Shown here: in pieces, positions 34,482 through 46,232 of the stretch
Numbering within the stretch: the first letter of the stretch is position 1
Layout of the letters: every line of letters starts with the position of its first letter
Notes under the pieces: model-generated
The model's input: only the letters and a program-made list of their open reading frames with translations
What the model was told of the DNA's origin: nothing
The model's database searches: none
Source of the DNA: Globodera rostochiensis
Taxonomy: Eukaryota; Nematoda; Chromadorea; Rhabditida; Heteroderidae
Reading direction: 5' to 3'
DNA length: 64,000 nt
Assembly (NCBI GenBank): GCA_018350325.1
Contig: JAEVLN010000002.1
Span: forward strand, 3,622,295-3,686,294
Program-made: the position numbers and the translations under genes

Positions 34482-34523
34482 CCGTCCATTGGCCATTTTA
34501 TATGGCAAATGGCCAATGGACGG
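34482..34523. repeat. Perfect 17-bp inverted repeat containing CCAAT boxes
   Basis: CCGTCCATTGGCCATTT, an 8-base loop, then AAATGGCCAATGGACGG. Each arm carries a CCAAT/ATTGG word. Confidence 0.8.
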
Positions 34524-36775
34524 CACGGCACATTTTGTGTCTGAATAATAATCAAAGCGGCGCCATTGCATGAGTTTGTCCCTTCCGGCGGTGCCGACCC
34601 AATCACCAAATTGAATTGTGCCAAAGGCAAAGAAAGGCAAAAACGAAAATATACGGCCCGGACAATTCAATTCATTTCGTACAATTCGTCATAACAAACA
34701 GCGAAACTTTCAAAATTCGGTAATGAATTATTTGTATTTGTGATGATTATGAGAATGGGCCATTTCCAACAGTTTTTTTGCTTGTTAAGACAAATTTAAG
34801 GGGAGGGGAGGGCATTCATCGGACTGGAGAAAGGGTGGGGCTAAAGGAATAAATTACCGGTTGGCATTTCCCGAAGGAATTCATCCCCCCCCCCCCCCCC
34901 AAGGGTTGGAATTAGCCAAAATGGGAAAAGCAATGTTTGTTTCTAAGCAAAAGTAAATACTTTCTTCTCATTTCGTAAGTTTACAACTTTTTTACCCTTT
35001 TTGTCCTAAACATCTTGCCATGCCGGATGGAGCTTATGGCACATTTCATTTTAGAAAAAGATAAACTGTTGAACGAAGAAAAAACGAGATTGTGTTTTTT
35101 ATGTAAATCGGGCTTTAAACTGACAAAAAGGCCTTCAAAATAAAATGATGGATAATTGCCCCTGAGGGGGCGACAAGCTTAAACTTTTGTTTGGGGAGAA
35201 AAGCAACTTTAATTGCCATTTGGGAGAGTTTATGGCCAAATAGATAATGGGCGAGCTTTTCAGGACGGCTTTAATTTTTGCTATAGTGACACAAAAAAGT
35301 GAAAAACAGATTTTGAATAAATAAAAAATAGAATTCCCATTTAAATAGGAAATCGGCCAAATCAATTGAGGCTATTTATTTGAGTTGAAAGGTCGTGCCC
35401 AACTCTCATCTGCTAATTGATTGTTTTAACGACCGACAAAACGCTTTTGCGTGCTTTGGAAAAACATTGGCCCGTTTGGCCCAACTCAAAGTTCGTTAGG
35501 CAAAACCCCCCAAGCCAAAAGTGCATTCATTGGCAGGCAATGTGCTGCATTTGCTCATATTCCGCCTCAGTTCCACCGGCGCAACATGTTAATGTATTCG
35601 GGTCTATCGCCTTTTGCCGGGGTCTGGGAAAGGGCAAATTAGCACATTGTTTGCCCCACCTTGGCATTGGCATTGGTATTGGCATTGTGCCGTCGGTGTG
35701 ACACTTCGCCCGGACACAAAAAAGTTAAAAACACTGGAGGTGTTTTGGTCCGTAAAAAAATTGTCAGAGCGTGGAAAATCTGCGCCAACCCCGACTGATA
35801 AACAGTTAATTGGAAGAGTTTTACAGCAGCGAATTTTGTTGTTGTCGTTTAGAATCCCGATTTGGATTTTCGACTAATTTAAGTCATTCTCGACATATTT
35901 AGTCATTTTGTCTGTTAAAAATATAACTATTGCACAATAATGGCATGAATTTTGCCCCATCCCTTCCCGCTTTTTAACCGAATCTCTCCAAATTATCCAT
36001 CCAACAAAACGGACTTTGCCATTGGAACAAGTTCAGAGGATAGCACTCTTTTCGCTATTTGTCGGTTTGTCCCCCCCAAATTCCCAAGGGGCAATTTGTC
36101 ATTTGTCCAGGAAGGACAGACACCAAAACAAGTCGGAGGATGTGACGGAAGGCTAAGGCCGAAACGGGGAAAGAAAGGTGAAATCGGACGGCAAGCGCCC
36201 GGGGGGGGGGAGTGCCGGGAGGGGGGAAGAGTGCCGGGGGGAGGGGAAGAGTGCCGGGGGGAGGGGAGAGTGCCGGGGGGGGGGGAGTGCCGGGGGGGGG
36301 AGTGGGGGGGGGGAGTGCCGGAAGGGGCGAAAGAAGAGTCGCCGTAAGATTCAGAAATATTAATTAATTTTTAGTAAAAAATTAATTAATTTCTGAATGA
36401 TTTCAAAATGCTAAGAATTAATTTTTATTATTTATTTTCCTCTGAAATTGGTCAGTGGGGGTGACAAAGAATAAAAGTCATCAGAAGGCACGAAAGGAGC
36501 TTTCTTCTCAAATTTCATTCGCCTCAAATTTGTGAGGAAATGAATGCTTTTGCTCTTTGGGGGATTCGGCGGTTATTTATATAAATTGCAAATAATAAAA
36601 GGAAGTGCAACATTTTTTTGAAAATGCATTTTTTTGGGGGTTTAAATTGAAATTGCATTAATTATTGGTGCGCGTTCATTGTCGAAAGCAAAGCATTTTC
36701 AACAGATGTTCAAAACGTTCATTGAATCAAAGAGCAGAAATTCCAATGGTCTCTCTGATCGCAATCGGCTTCCGA

Positions 36776-37363
36776 TCACTCTTCGCCGCTATCGTGAAAA
36801 GAGAATTTGACGTTCAATAGCTTCGTTTGGAACTCGCTTAAATGACTTTTTGAAAGCCCCCCGTCCATTCCACTCACTCACGTTCGGTTCCAAACTTTGA
36901 TCAGCTCCTTGGCGTCGTCGCGACGTTCAACAAAGATGAGCATGTACGAGCAAATCAGCACATTTTCGTAGCCAATTAAGTTTCGCTTTGCCTTTTCCGC
37001 ATGGTCAGTGCGATGTTTGACCCGGCAACTGAGGACATTTAGGCCGCGCACCTGCACACAAAAGACTCCAAAATTATTTGGTTTTAATTAATTTGAATGT
37101 GAAGTGTTTTAAACTTGCCGGACCCGCTGACCTACCTTCTCATGGCATACACTTAGAAACTGTTTCCGCAACACAACCAAGTCCTTGACCGGCGGCAAAT
37201 TCCACACGAGCACCGCATTATGCTTGACCGCCTTGCTTTCTAAGCACATCTCTTGAAACATTTGCGTCAATTCCGAGTCCGTATCCTCCGGCGACAAATC
37301 ATTGGCCTTCAACGAGTCCTCACGGCCACGGTTGGCAAAATTGACAGAAGGTCCTTTCTCCAT
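36776..37363 (-). CDS. Small RRM-like protein, 152 aa
   Basis: Three in-phase exons (37136-37363, 36882-37051, 36776-36836). The start ATG follows a purine-rich leader. An acidic N-terminus (SPEDTDSELTQMFQEMCLES) leads. A fold resembling an RNA-recognition motif follows: an RNP2-like strand AVLVWNLPP, a helix VLRKQFLSVCHE, later the RNP1-like strand SYMLIFVERRDDAKELIKVW, then a short acidic end (HDSGEE). The RNP1 aromatic positions are only partly met, so RNA binding is uncertain. I do not recognise a named orthologue. The next gene on this strand (38175-40373) is about 0.8 kb upstream. Confidence 0.65.
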
Positions 37364-37485
37364 GTCAATTGAACAACTAAAGACCAGCGAAAAAGCTTTT
37401 TCCAGTGGATGAATTAGTGAGAGTTTGGGTCATCATTATACGAAAGAATGGAGGGGGGGGGGAGGGGGTGGGTGAGAGGGGTAAA

Positions 37486-37885
37486 AACCCAACTCGTTCC
37501 CGGCCAACTCGTTCACCCCCAACTCGTTCACTTTTTAAAGTGTTTTTTCGTTATAACTTTTTTCAAAGTCGACCAAATCAAACATTTTTGATATCATTCG
37601 AAAGCTTATAACTAGTAGAAGCTTTCGAAAGCAAAAGCTAAGCGATTAGCCAAATTTCAAAAATGTTATGGCCAAAAAACGTTTTTTTGGCCACAATTGG
37701 TCATAACTTTTTTAAGAATTATCCAAAAGCTTAGCTTTTGCCTTTGTAAGCTTCTACTCATTGCATGCTTTCGAATGATATCAAAAATGTTTGATTTGGT
37801 CGACTTTGAAAAAAGTTATAACGAAAAAACACAAAAAAAGTGAACGAGTTGGGGGTGAACGAGTTGGCCGGGAACGAGTTGGGTT
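37486..37885. mobile_element. Fold-back element, 400 bp
   Basis: Perfect 46-bp outer inverted repeats hold three short direct repeats of CCAACTCGTTC each (starting AACCCAACTCGTTCCCGGCC). Inner arms then match with differences (TATAACTTTTTTCAAAGTCG, ATATCATTCGAAAGC). The centre is GTTATGGCCAAAAAACG. Same plan and related words as 11152-11514. No ORF. It lies just upstream of the RRM-like gene. Confidence 0.85.
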
Positions 37886-38174
37886 CCGTCCGGTGAGAGG
37901 ACGCCCAAATACACTCAACCATCCCACAACAAAAACATTCGAATGACCCATCCCCTCGGGGGAGGGACGGATTCTTCGACCTCCAACTTAAGCGTCCTTA
38001 CTACCCCACATTAATCAACCATCTGCTGGTAAGTTTTAGTTGTTTTGCTTGCAACAGAAAGTCCATCCATTGGACAATCAATTGGTTTTAGAATAAACAA
38101 TTGGGGCTGAGAATGGAGTTAAATAAACATTTATGGTGACAATAACAGCGAATGACATTCACAAAATGGCATAT

Positions 38175-40373
38175 TTATTGGCAAATGTCCGCCTTCAACT
38201 GATCAAAACCGTCCCTTTGCGCCATTTCACAGTATTCGCTGAATTGCCGAATGATCGTCCGGATAAATGCGCAGAGAGTGCCAAAGACTTCGCGGAATAT
38301 TTGCTCATTGTGCACATTTGGTTCCGTGTGAAAGAGATCACAAAAACGCTGCATTGACTTGTAGAATTGGATGTAAATGTTGAGATTAGCCAGTTGCATG
38401 GACTGCTCGCTGTCGTTCGGCAGCGATTCGTTGTCCGGAGCTTTCAAAAATTTCTGGCGAGAAAATGAATAACGAATGGACCCAAATAGAAATAGGCACA
38501 TTTAAATTTATTTAAGTTTTGCCTTGGGGGTATCGAAAAAAAACAAATTTTTAGGGGGTGCATTTTTCGTTTAAGTTGAGAGAGTGCAATCAAATTTTAA
38601 CGGTAATTTTTCAAGTTCTTTTAGGCGTCGGTTGGCATCGCTAGGAAAAATTTTAAGATTTTAACAATATTTATTAAGAAAATTGGTCTAAAAATTACAA
38701 GAAAATCAAAAGGGTCCCCCCCCCCCCCTATGGTTTGACAAAAACCGGTTTTTGATTAACCGGGGGTCAGCCAAAACCTGAAACCGAAAACCGGGGGTCG
38801 CAAAACCGGCCTACCCAAAAACCGGGACCCCCGGTTTAAATTCCGGTCGTGAACAACCCTAATTCCTACTGAAATATGGACTAAAAATGCACAAATTAGT
38901 AACTTTTCTTCATACAAAAATACTCCAGCGTCGTTATTCCTTACCTTAATGCTTTGGACAATGCAAAACAGCTTTGGATTGTCAATGCCAAGTCTTTTGG
39001 TTAAAAATTCGTTAAAATTGTCGACATTTTTTGCCAATCCATCAAACATTGGCTTAGCGCTGATCAACTTGCAGGCGGAATGCCGGATGCTCAGCTGCGT
39101 TTGTTCGTCCAATTCATTTTGAACAATTTCCGTCGGCACCCCCAAAAGGGACATCGAAATTTCAATGCCAAAAAGGACATTGTCGATGATTTGTCCCGAC
39201 AGAATGAACGCGTTTCGGCGTTGGCCATAAACAAAATCGATTGGTTTTAGCAACGCAAGTCCAATCTGTTGTTGGTAAATCCGAGGCTGTATTTTAGTTG
39301 ACCGGAGACAAAAAACGGGTAAAATTATATAAATCAATCGATCTGGGCAAATTCGTTTTAGTGCATCAAATAACATATTTTCAAAATCTTTTTTTTTTTG
39401 AAAATTGCATTTCTGCACCTTGGGACCTATTTTTTGTACATAACTCGTCGAATATAATTCCGGTCAACTAAAGCATATCCAACTCCGATTATATTTCGAT
39501 ATTTAGACTTTTGCCTATCCGATTATATTTCGATATTTAGACTTTTGCCTATCCGATTATATTTCGATATTTAGACTTTTGCCTATCCGATTATATTTCG
39601 ATATTTAGACTTTTGCCTATCCGATTATATTTCGATATTTAGACTTTTGCCTATCCGATTATATTTCGATATTTAGACTTTTGCCTATCCGATTATATTT
39701 CGATCTGTAGACTTTTGCCTATCCGATTATATTTCGATATTTAGACTTTTCCCTACTCCGTGCTCCAATTTTCGGTTAGCTAAAATTTGCTGCTTTTCCT
39801 GAAGTTCATGTGCCAAAAGTTCGCTGGTCATTTCACTGATATGTGCCCATCGTTTGTTGCTTTTTCTAACGAATTGTTCGATCAGTTCGGCTACTTTTTC
39901 TTTTTTTGGCAATTTAATTTTTAAATAATTTTCATTAATTGGCATTTTGCCCTTTGTTTTAAGCCTTTTGTTCATTTGTTTAATACCATTTAATGACTCT
40001 TTTAGTGACGGCATTTCCAGCGCAACTTTTTGCTTTCTTTTTGCCTCCTAAACATGTAATTTAAAAACTTTTATGCTTAAATTTTTAAATATATAATTTT
40101 TCATTAATCTTTTTTTCGAAAGAATAAATATTTTACATTTTTATTCCCAGCAATTTCTTTGCCTAATCGCGCAATTTCGTCCTCATCATTTGCCAACAAA
40201 TCGCATAAATAATTCGAATATTGCGCGTCGTCAATTTCAAATTCCGTGGAACAATTTTCTTCCTCTAATGACAAAATTTGTTTATTTTTGCCGTCCTTTT
40301 TCCATTCTTCGTTAGTGCAAATGCATAAATTCAAGCTCAGAATTTGCAATAAAATCGCTATTTTTGATACCAT
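38175..40373 (-). CDS. Orphan protein with signal peptide, 426 aa
   Basis: Four exons (40137-40373, 39757-40047, 38945-39418, 38175-38453), all joined in phase 0 at GT-AG sites. The N-terminus MVSKIAILLQILSLNLCIC is a convincing signal peptide with cleavage near CIC|TNEEW. The mature part starts acidic (SLEEENCSTEFEIDD), then becomes strongly lysine-rich and helical (EAKRKQKVALE, KQMNKRLKTKGKMP, KLPKKEKVAELIEQFVRKSN). A mixed helical region without membrane spans follows, ending KADICQ. Few cysteines; no family recognised. In a plant-parasitic nematode such a protein would be an effector candidate, but nothing here shows gland expression. Exons are more A/T-rich than the other genes. Intron 2 starts with a tandem array. 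The junction from exon 2 to exon 3 could instead separate two genes. Confidence 0.6.
38745..38865. repeat. Dispersed CCGG-rich repeat ending CGTGAACAACCCTA
   Basis: Repeated AACCGGGGGTC/AACCGAAAACCGGG words end CCGGTCGTGAACAACCCTAA, shared with 17580-17672. Intronic in the orphan gene. Confidence 0.5.
39479..39756. repeat. 34-bp tandem array x 8 starting at a splice donor
   Basis: On the gene (minus) strand the intron opens GTAGGGAAAAGTCTAAATAT + CGAAATATAATCGG and is followed by seven more units beginning ATAGGCAAAAGTCTAAATAT. Units are almost identical, with one variant (CTACAGATCG). Confidence 0.95.
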
Positions 40374-40919
40374 TTAGAAATGGATTTTAATTTCTTAAAA
40401 TAAAACTTTTCATAATTTATTAAAATTTATTTTATTAAAGTATTTTAAAAATAACTGCAATTGTAAAGTTTGGCCTTTTCAGTAAATGGAATTTTACGTT
40501 AATGTAAGAAAAAAGAATGCAATTACAAGCAAATTTTCTTGGACCGATTCTTTTTCCAATTGGTGAATTAAAGTATTTATATAATTTGAGGGCTAAAAAC
40601 AGAGATAAATAAATATTTATTAAATATTTAATTTATTAATTAAATGGAATGGGGGGGTGGGATTATTATTTAGCATGTACAATGAATGTATTAGAGATGT
40701 AAACATTAGCGTTAGACAACAGAGCTTTCAGAAAATCGATTAAGAAAATGTAAAGACTCAGCCTGCTTAATCAAATGACGCTCAGAGAATGTTCAACAAC
40801 AAACACTTACCTAATGCTGATCGATCTGCACCAAAATGGCCAAAATAGTTAAAAGTTTAGAATGTTGGCTGTTATGAGCCGTGGACTGAAGTGAAGTGTT
40901 CCTTCTTTTCAGTGGGGAC

Positions 40920-41448
40920 CAGGGTGGCCACGGATATGTCCAGACATGTCCGGACATATCCGAATATACCCGGATATTTTGGACATATGACATATCCGGA
41001 CATATCCGAATATACCCGGATATTTTGGACATATCCGGACATATCCGGATATACCCGGATATTTTGGACATATCCGGACATATCCGGATATACCCGGATA
41101 TTTTGGACATATCCGGATATACCCGGATACGGATGGACGGATATGAAAAGTCAAATCCGCGGATATCCGCGCATATTTCCCGGCACCATCTATCGGCATC
41201 ACCGGACCCCTCTCATTCCTAAAAAGCTTTAAAAAATTACCGCATTTTTAAATTTTTGGATCAAATCTCTTATGATTGCTAATTCTCTGCGGAACTTTTA
41301 TTGAATTTCATTTCCATGTTAAACCATTTTTTGTACTGATAAAAAAAAATTCTTAATTTTTGGTTTAAAAATTTGGAAATTTTTTTCTCAGAATGAGACG
41401 GATACAAACGGACACGGATTTAAAAATTTGTATTCATGGCCACCCCTG
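40920..41448. mobile_element. hAT-like element with CCGGATAT satellite core
   Basis: Ends CAGGGTGGCCACGG (40920) and ATGGCCACCCCTG (41448) are inverses. Flanks GTGGGGAC and GCGGGGAA may be an eroded 8-bp target duplication. The left half is an array of GGACATATCCGGATATACCC-like words; the rest is A/T-rich. No transposase. Confidence 0.65.
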
Positions 41449-42369
41449 GCGGGGAACTGAGTTGTTCACTTCATAGTTTTTTCATCGCATGGAGCATCAA
41501 TACGCTTCCGCTCCGAAGCCCTCCCCCACGTCTTAAGCAAAGCCTAAGCTTAAGCCTAAGCTAGGCTTAATCTTTAGCTTCAGTACGGGACTGAATCAGC
41601 ATTTGGGGGGAGGGATAAAGACGATTACAATGCATTGGTACATATAAAGTTTGATGTAAACGGTGCGTTTCGACCCATCGGTCGATACGGCGACGCCGCA
41701 CTGTCCAAAAAGCACTTATAGTTAAGTAATTTAAATTCTAAATTTATTTATATGAAAAGTGAATGCCATAAGATATTTTGGTCGTATAGAAATTATTTTC
41801 ACCTTTTACTGCCATTTATAAAACGGATGACTTTTGTATTCGCGGTTTGGCATTTAAAAGAATGGCACAATACCCGGCGGCGAATGCAAAACATTTTAAT
41901 AACCATTACATAAAACTATTTATTCTTTGAAGAAAATCAAATTATGCTGTTCTGTCAGCAAAGACTACATATAATCTTTGATTTATGTTCGTTTTTTGAA
42001 TTTTAATTATTCTGCCAAAAAAGGCCGATTCTTAAAATAAATCAGCCAAAGAATTTATAGGCTTCACATAGTCTTTGAAAGAAATTGCCTCTGGCACTTT
42101 GTTTAAGTTAATTTAGAAAAGGTAATATTTTTCAAAAAAGCAAAAAATATCAAATTCTAAAAATTTATTAAAACATTCATAGTTAAATTTATTGTGAAAA
42201 CATCCATCTGAAATTGGTGAAAATCAAAAGTTTTATTTCTTTCTCCCTCTCTTCTTTTAGACTCCCCCCCCCCCCCCCCCCCAACTTTCCATATGAAAGT
42301 GTCCCCCCCCCCTCCTTTTATTTATGCGCTTCCAAAAGGGTAATGAGCTTAGTTTAAGGGATTTCCCTG

Positions 42370-42882
42370 TTGGGGGTGTAGTCGGGGGGTCGGGGGGGGG
42401 GGCGGGGGGGGCAGAGGGGGGGGGGGGGGGGGGGGGGGGGGGGCGGAGAGTGTGCAGCTTTAATTGTTGGTGTTGGCCAACCAACCTTTTCAACGCGTCT
42501 TCTACCTCCCTTCTAACTGAAAGAGCAAAAAAGGGGGCCACTCCATTCACCAAATCCCCGGGGGAGCTAAAACCATCCCCGGTGCGATGGATGACATTCG
42601 CAGCTTTTGGTCGCTCCATGGCCAGCCATAGTTCGCTCTGTTCGGTCGCGCATGTGTCCTACTTTGGGGTGAACAGTCCGGGGGGGGGGGCAAAGGCCAA
42701 CCGATCGACAGGACCAGTCCAGTTCCTCTCCCCCCTTTCACCCTAAGCCTGTCCCATTGCCCCAGATTTGGGGGTGGGCGGCCTTTCTGCGCGCACACCC
42801 CACACATCATTTTCCTTTTACTTTCCGATCGGCGGAGAATGAATGAATGTCTTCAGCTACTCCTCCCCTCCCCCCCCCCCCC

Positions 42883-42963
<81 letters not shown>

Positions 42964-43010
42964 CCCGCCCTCCCCCCCCCCCCCTCCCCTCCCCCTCCCC
43001 CTCCCACCAG
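42370..43010. repeat. Extreme poly-G then poly-C tracts
   Basis: A G tract at 42383-42443 and, 430 bp on, a C/T tract at 42868-43010 with C runs of several tens of bases. Exact run lengths are likely to be unreliable in any assembly. Confidence 0.9.
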
Positions 43011-44368
43011 CCCTTCCCCTTTCGCTTTCCCCGACGCAATTTCTCTCCCTCTAGGCCAAATCCGCCTCAAATGCTCTTCCACCATTTCCATTCACTTCCC
43101 CCCCCCCGCCCCATCCATATCCATCAGACGCACATATATCGTCCCAAAACCGGTTGCTTTTGATTTTTTCATGGCCACTTTAGCGAATCCATGACCCCGA
43201 AATGGGGCAAAAGTGTTTTTGTGTGGACCGGCTGAGGAGCTTTGCTTTCAAGGCGAAGGTTGGGATTGAGTTCTGATGGATGCGATGGACGATGGGGGGG
43301 GGGGGGGGGGGGGTGGGATTTGCATGATCTGGTGAATCCAACTCAGCAGAAAACAATTCAGGTTTGGCCAATTGCCCGACTGTGGCCAACACTCTCGATT
43401 TTGCGCTTTGCATTTTGAAATTGAGACCAACGGCCACAAATTTAAAGTTGCATCAATTTCAGAGACAAATTTCCATTTGTCGTAGCGTCCGTCCATTTAC
43501 CTTTAAATCCGTCCAATTTCGTTCACATTTTACTATTTCCCCACCTGATTGAGAGCTTTAAGCTCATTCATTTCCATTTTGATTTAGCGGCCAACCAAAA
43601 GAACAATCGATCCGATGCGAGTTTATTGTGGCCAATTTATTATTTATTATTTTATTCATTTGGCCCCGTTTGAGTTTGAGATAAAGCGGGCTTTTGGATG
43701 TTTATTAGAGGAATGTTGTGTTAGCCGCTTTAACCGACTGATCTTCTTCCTTTTGGCCTCATTCTTTGATCATTTCTTTTGTTGGAATAATCAAAAGAAT
43801 TTCAACCACTTTTTTCATTGATCAATTCATTCACACAAAGCGTCCAATCCGACATTTTTATGGGCTGTAAAAGTCAAAAATTTGCCTCCTTTTGTGCTTT
43901 GCGGTCATTCATTCATTCATTCGCAGTCCGTCGCGGCCATCGACCAAAGAAAGCATTTCATTCGCGCCAATTCATTGCAAATGTTTGTCCGATAATTTAA
44001 AATATAATTTAGTCTATTCAAAATGCGGCCAAAAGAGTTTTGGCGTTATGCCAACAGAGACTTTTGAATATTTAAATTTAAAAGATCACCGGGACTAACA
44101 ATGCTTGAAATGAAAAAGGCCAATCCCGACAATCTCTGCTCGAGCCGTTCGATTACTATTAAAAGTTAAGGGAAAAAGTGTAAAAATCGGATTTCATTGT
44201 TTCTGGTCATAACTTTGTTTTTTTTATCCAATGCTTTTTCGAATGCTTACAAATAGCTTCCTATTCATACGGCCTTTCGAATGATATAAAATTATGAAGA
44301 TTGGTCAGTCTTAAAAAAGTGATGAGCTGTTAAACGTTCTTGGGATGCAGTTGGCGGGACGCAGTTGA

Positions 44369-44625
44369 CCCCCCCTCCCCTGAGGGGGGGGGGGGCTGCC
44401 CACTCACTGATGCCCCCCCCCCTCTCCCCTCCCCCCCCTCCCCTCCCCTGAGGGGGGGGGGCTGCCCACTCACTGATGCCCCCCCCCCCTCTCCCCTCCC
44501 CCCCCCCCCTCCCCTGAGGGGGGGGGGGCTGCCCACTCACTGATGCCCCCCCCCTCTCCCCTCCCCCCCCCTCCCCTCCCCTGGGGGGGGGGGGCTGCCC
44601 ACTCACTGATGCCCCCCCCCCCCAT
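44369..44625. repeat. 66-bp tandem array x 4 with self-complementary units
   Basis: GGGGCTGCCCACTCACTGAT recurs at about 44395, 44461, 44527 and 44593, separated by C-rich then CCCCTGAGGGGGGG sequence that can fold. On the minus strand each unit carries CAGTGAGTGGG, a consensus-like splice donor. Confidence 0.85.
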
Positions 44626-45789
44626 CCTTTTATTGATGCACAAAACCATTTTCATCATCTCGCGCCCGGAAATAGCCGCACAAACAAACGTTTGCGCAGG
44701 ACAAATGCCTCTTTTTCTATGGGATAATAATGTTCGTCAGATCGCAAATTACGCGGCCCATTGGACGGTTGGCCAATGCTTTAAACTCTTTGGGGGGCCA
44801 AATCCGTTTTGGCTTTTCCCTTGCCGAATTGGTCATTTTTGTTGGCTTTCATTCATTCAACGCGCGAAAAATGGACGCTGGGCCGGAGAGAAGAGTGACC
44901 AACCCCAGCCATCGTTGGGCCAGTCGGTTGGCTGTCAATTGGCCTATTTTTGGCCGCCGTGGACAGTGAGTGACCAAAGGGCCAAATGGAAGAAAAGAAA
45001 CCGCCGTCATTAATTCGTTCATTCATTTCTTAAAATCTCTCAACAAGCGAATGGATTCTCTGTAAATCGCATCCATTACCCCCCGGCGGTGTGTGTTGGC
45101 CTTAGACTTCTGATTTTGTTTGTCGAATTTGCCTCCCCCCCCCCCCCCCCCCCTTAATAAATTCTTTCTAAGCTTTTTTTCTGTATTCGCAAAAGCTTCA
45201 TCGCGTTTAAGTTTCCTATTTAAAAATTGGGTTCGCCGGGGTCCATTTCTTGTCGAACTTTTTGTTCGTTAAGTTGTTAATGAGATCCTGTTGTTGAAGT
45301 GAAGGTCACGCAGAAAGACCGGCGTTCCCTCCCTCAAATGTCTGCTGAATGAGTGGCGGTGATTAGCATCTTCTGACCAGATCAGTCAGCAACAAGCAGC
45401 CGAAAGCGGATTTGACTGAACGGAACAGCAACAACAATTCGTCCGCTCGCCCATAAAATTACCCGCTTTCATTTTCTCCCCCACGAAAATCTGCGAAATC
45501 CAACGCAACATTCGACGCATTTTCCATCGTTAATCGCCTTTATTCGCCCATTTATCGCTTCCCTCCTCCGTCCGTTCGCCGTTCGCCCCAAGCGAAAAAG
45601 AAAAAAGAAAGGAAAGGAACACGTCCCCCGGGGCAATTTGCCGCGGGATGGGATCTGATCCAATGCGACGATAACAATGGAAAGGATGAAGAATGTGTGA
45701 ACAGTGAAGAGACGGATAATGGACGACGAGAGATCGGGGGGGGGGGGGTGGGGGAGGGGATTAGGTGGAAATTGTTTCATTCATCGCTC

Positions 45790-45866
45790 TGATCAGTCGA
45801 CAACAGATCATTTCCTCCGACTGATCGGTAGACAACAGATCGTTTCCTCCAATTGATCAGTTCGAC
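45790..45866. repeat. Two-copy 36-bp repeat
   Basis: GATCAGTCGACAACAGATCA-TTTCCTCC and GATCGGTAGACAACAGATCG-TTTCCTCC are followed by a third partial GATCAGTTCGACAA. Confidence 0.7.
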
Positions 45867-46196
45867 AATGATGGATCAGATCGCCCATCACCCGCCCAAA
45901 GGCAATTTTGGTTTTCAATGATGAGCTCGCACTAATCAGCACGAAAAGCAGCAGAACTTAACGGTACGGAGCATTTTTTTGCTCGTCTGACCGAAAAGCG
46001 TCGCTAAATAGCCGAAAACTTTTATAATTATTAGATCAAGATTTGTTCCTTAAAGACAAGCATTACAATTATTTGCGATTTTCATTTTTATTTGATTATT
46101 TCATAATTTCTTCTCAAAAAATGCAAATCATGAAAGGACAGGCAAAAAATGCTTTTTTTTGGACCGACACAGCCGCCCCATTTCCCCCCCCCCCCC

Positions 46197-46232
46197 ATTC
46201 AAATCAAATCAAATCAAATCAAATCAAATCAA
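46197..46232. repeat. AAATC microsatellite
   Basis: Seven consecutive AAATC-type pentamers follow a poly-C run. Confidence 0.9.

Larger units (their letters stand above)
31500..36775. other. Spacer with tandem repeats
   Basis: No gene recognised in 5.3 kb. Both neighbours are on the minus strand, so the left part is the unc-9 5' flank. It holds a duplicated 88-bp unit, a hairpin-repeat copy, a purine minisatellite, a perfect inverted repeat, and poly-G/C runs (34884-34902, 36200-36325). Confidence 0.6.

Noticed and set aside
40872..41232. Tyr/Ile/Pro-repeat ORFs
   Set aside because: Readings of the CCGGATAT satellite inside the hAT-like element.
42807..43194. Poly-proline and poly-glycine ORFs
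   Set aside because: Translation of C/G homopolymers.
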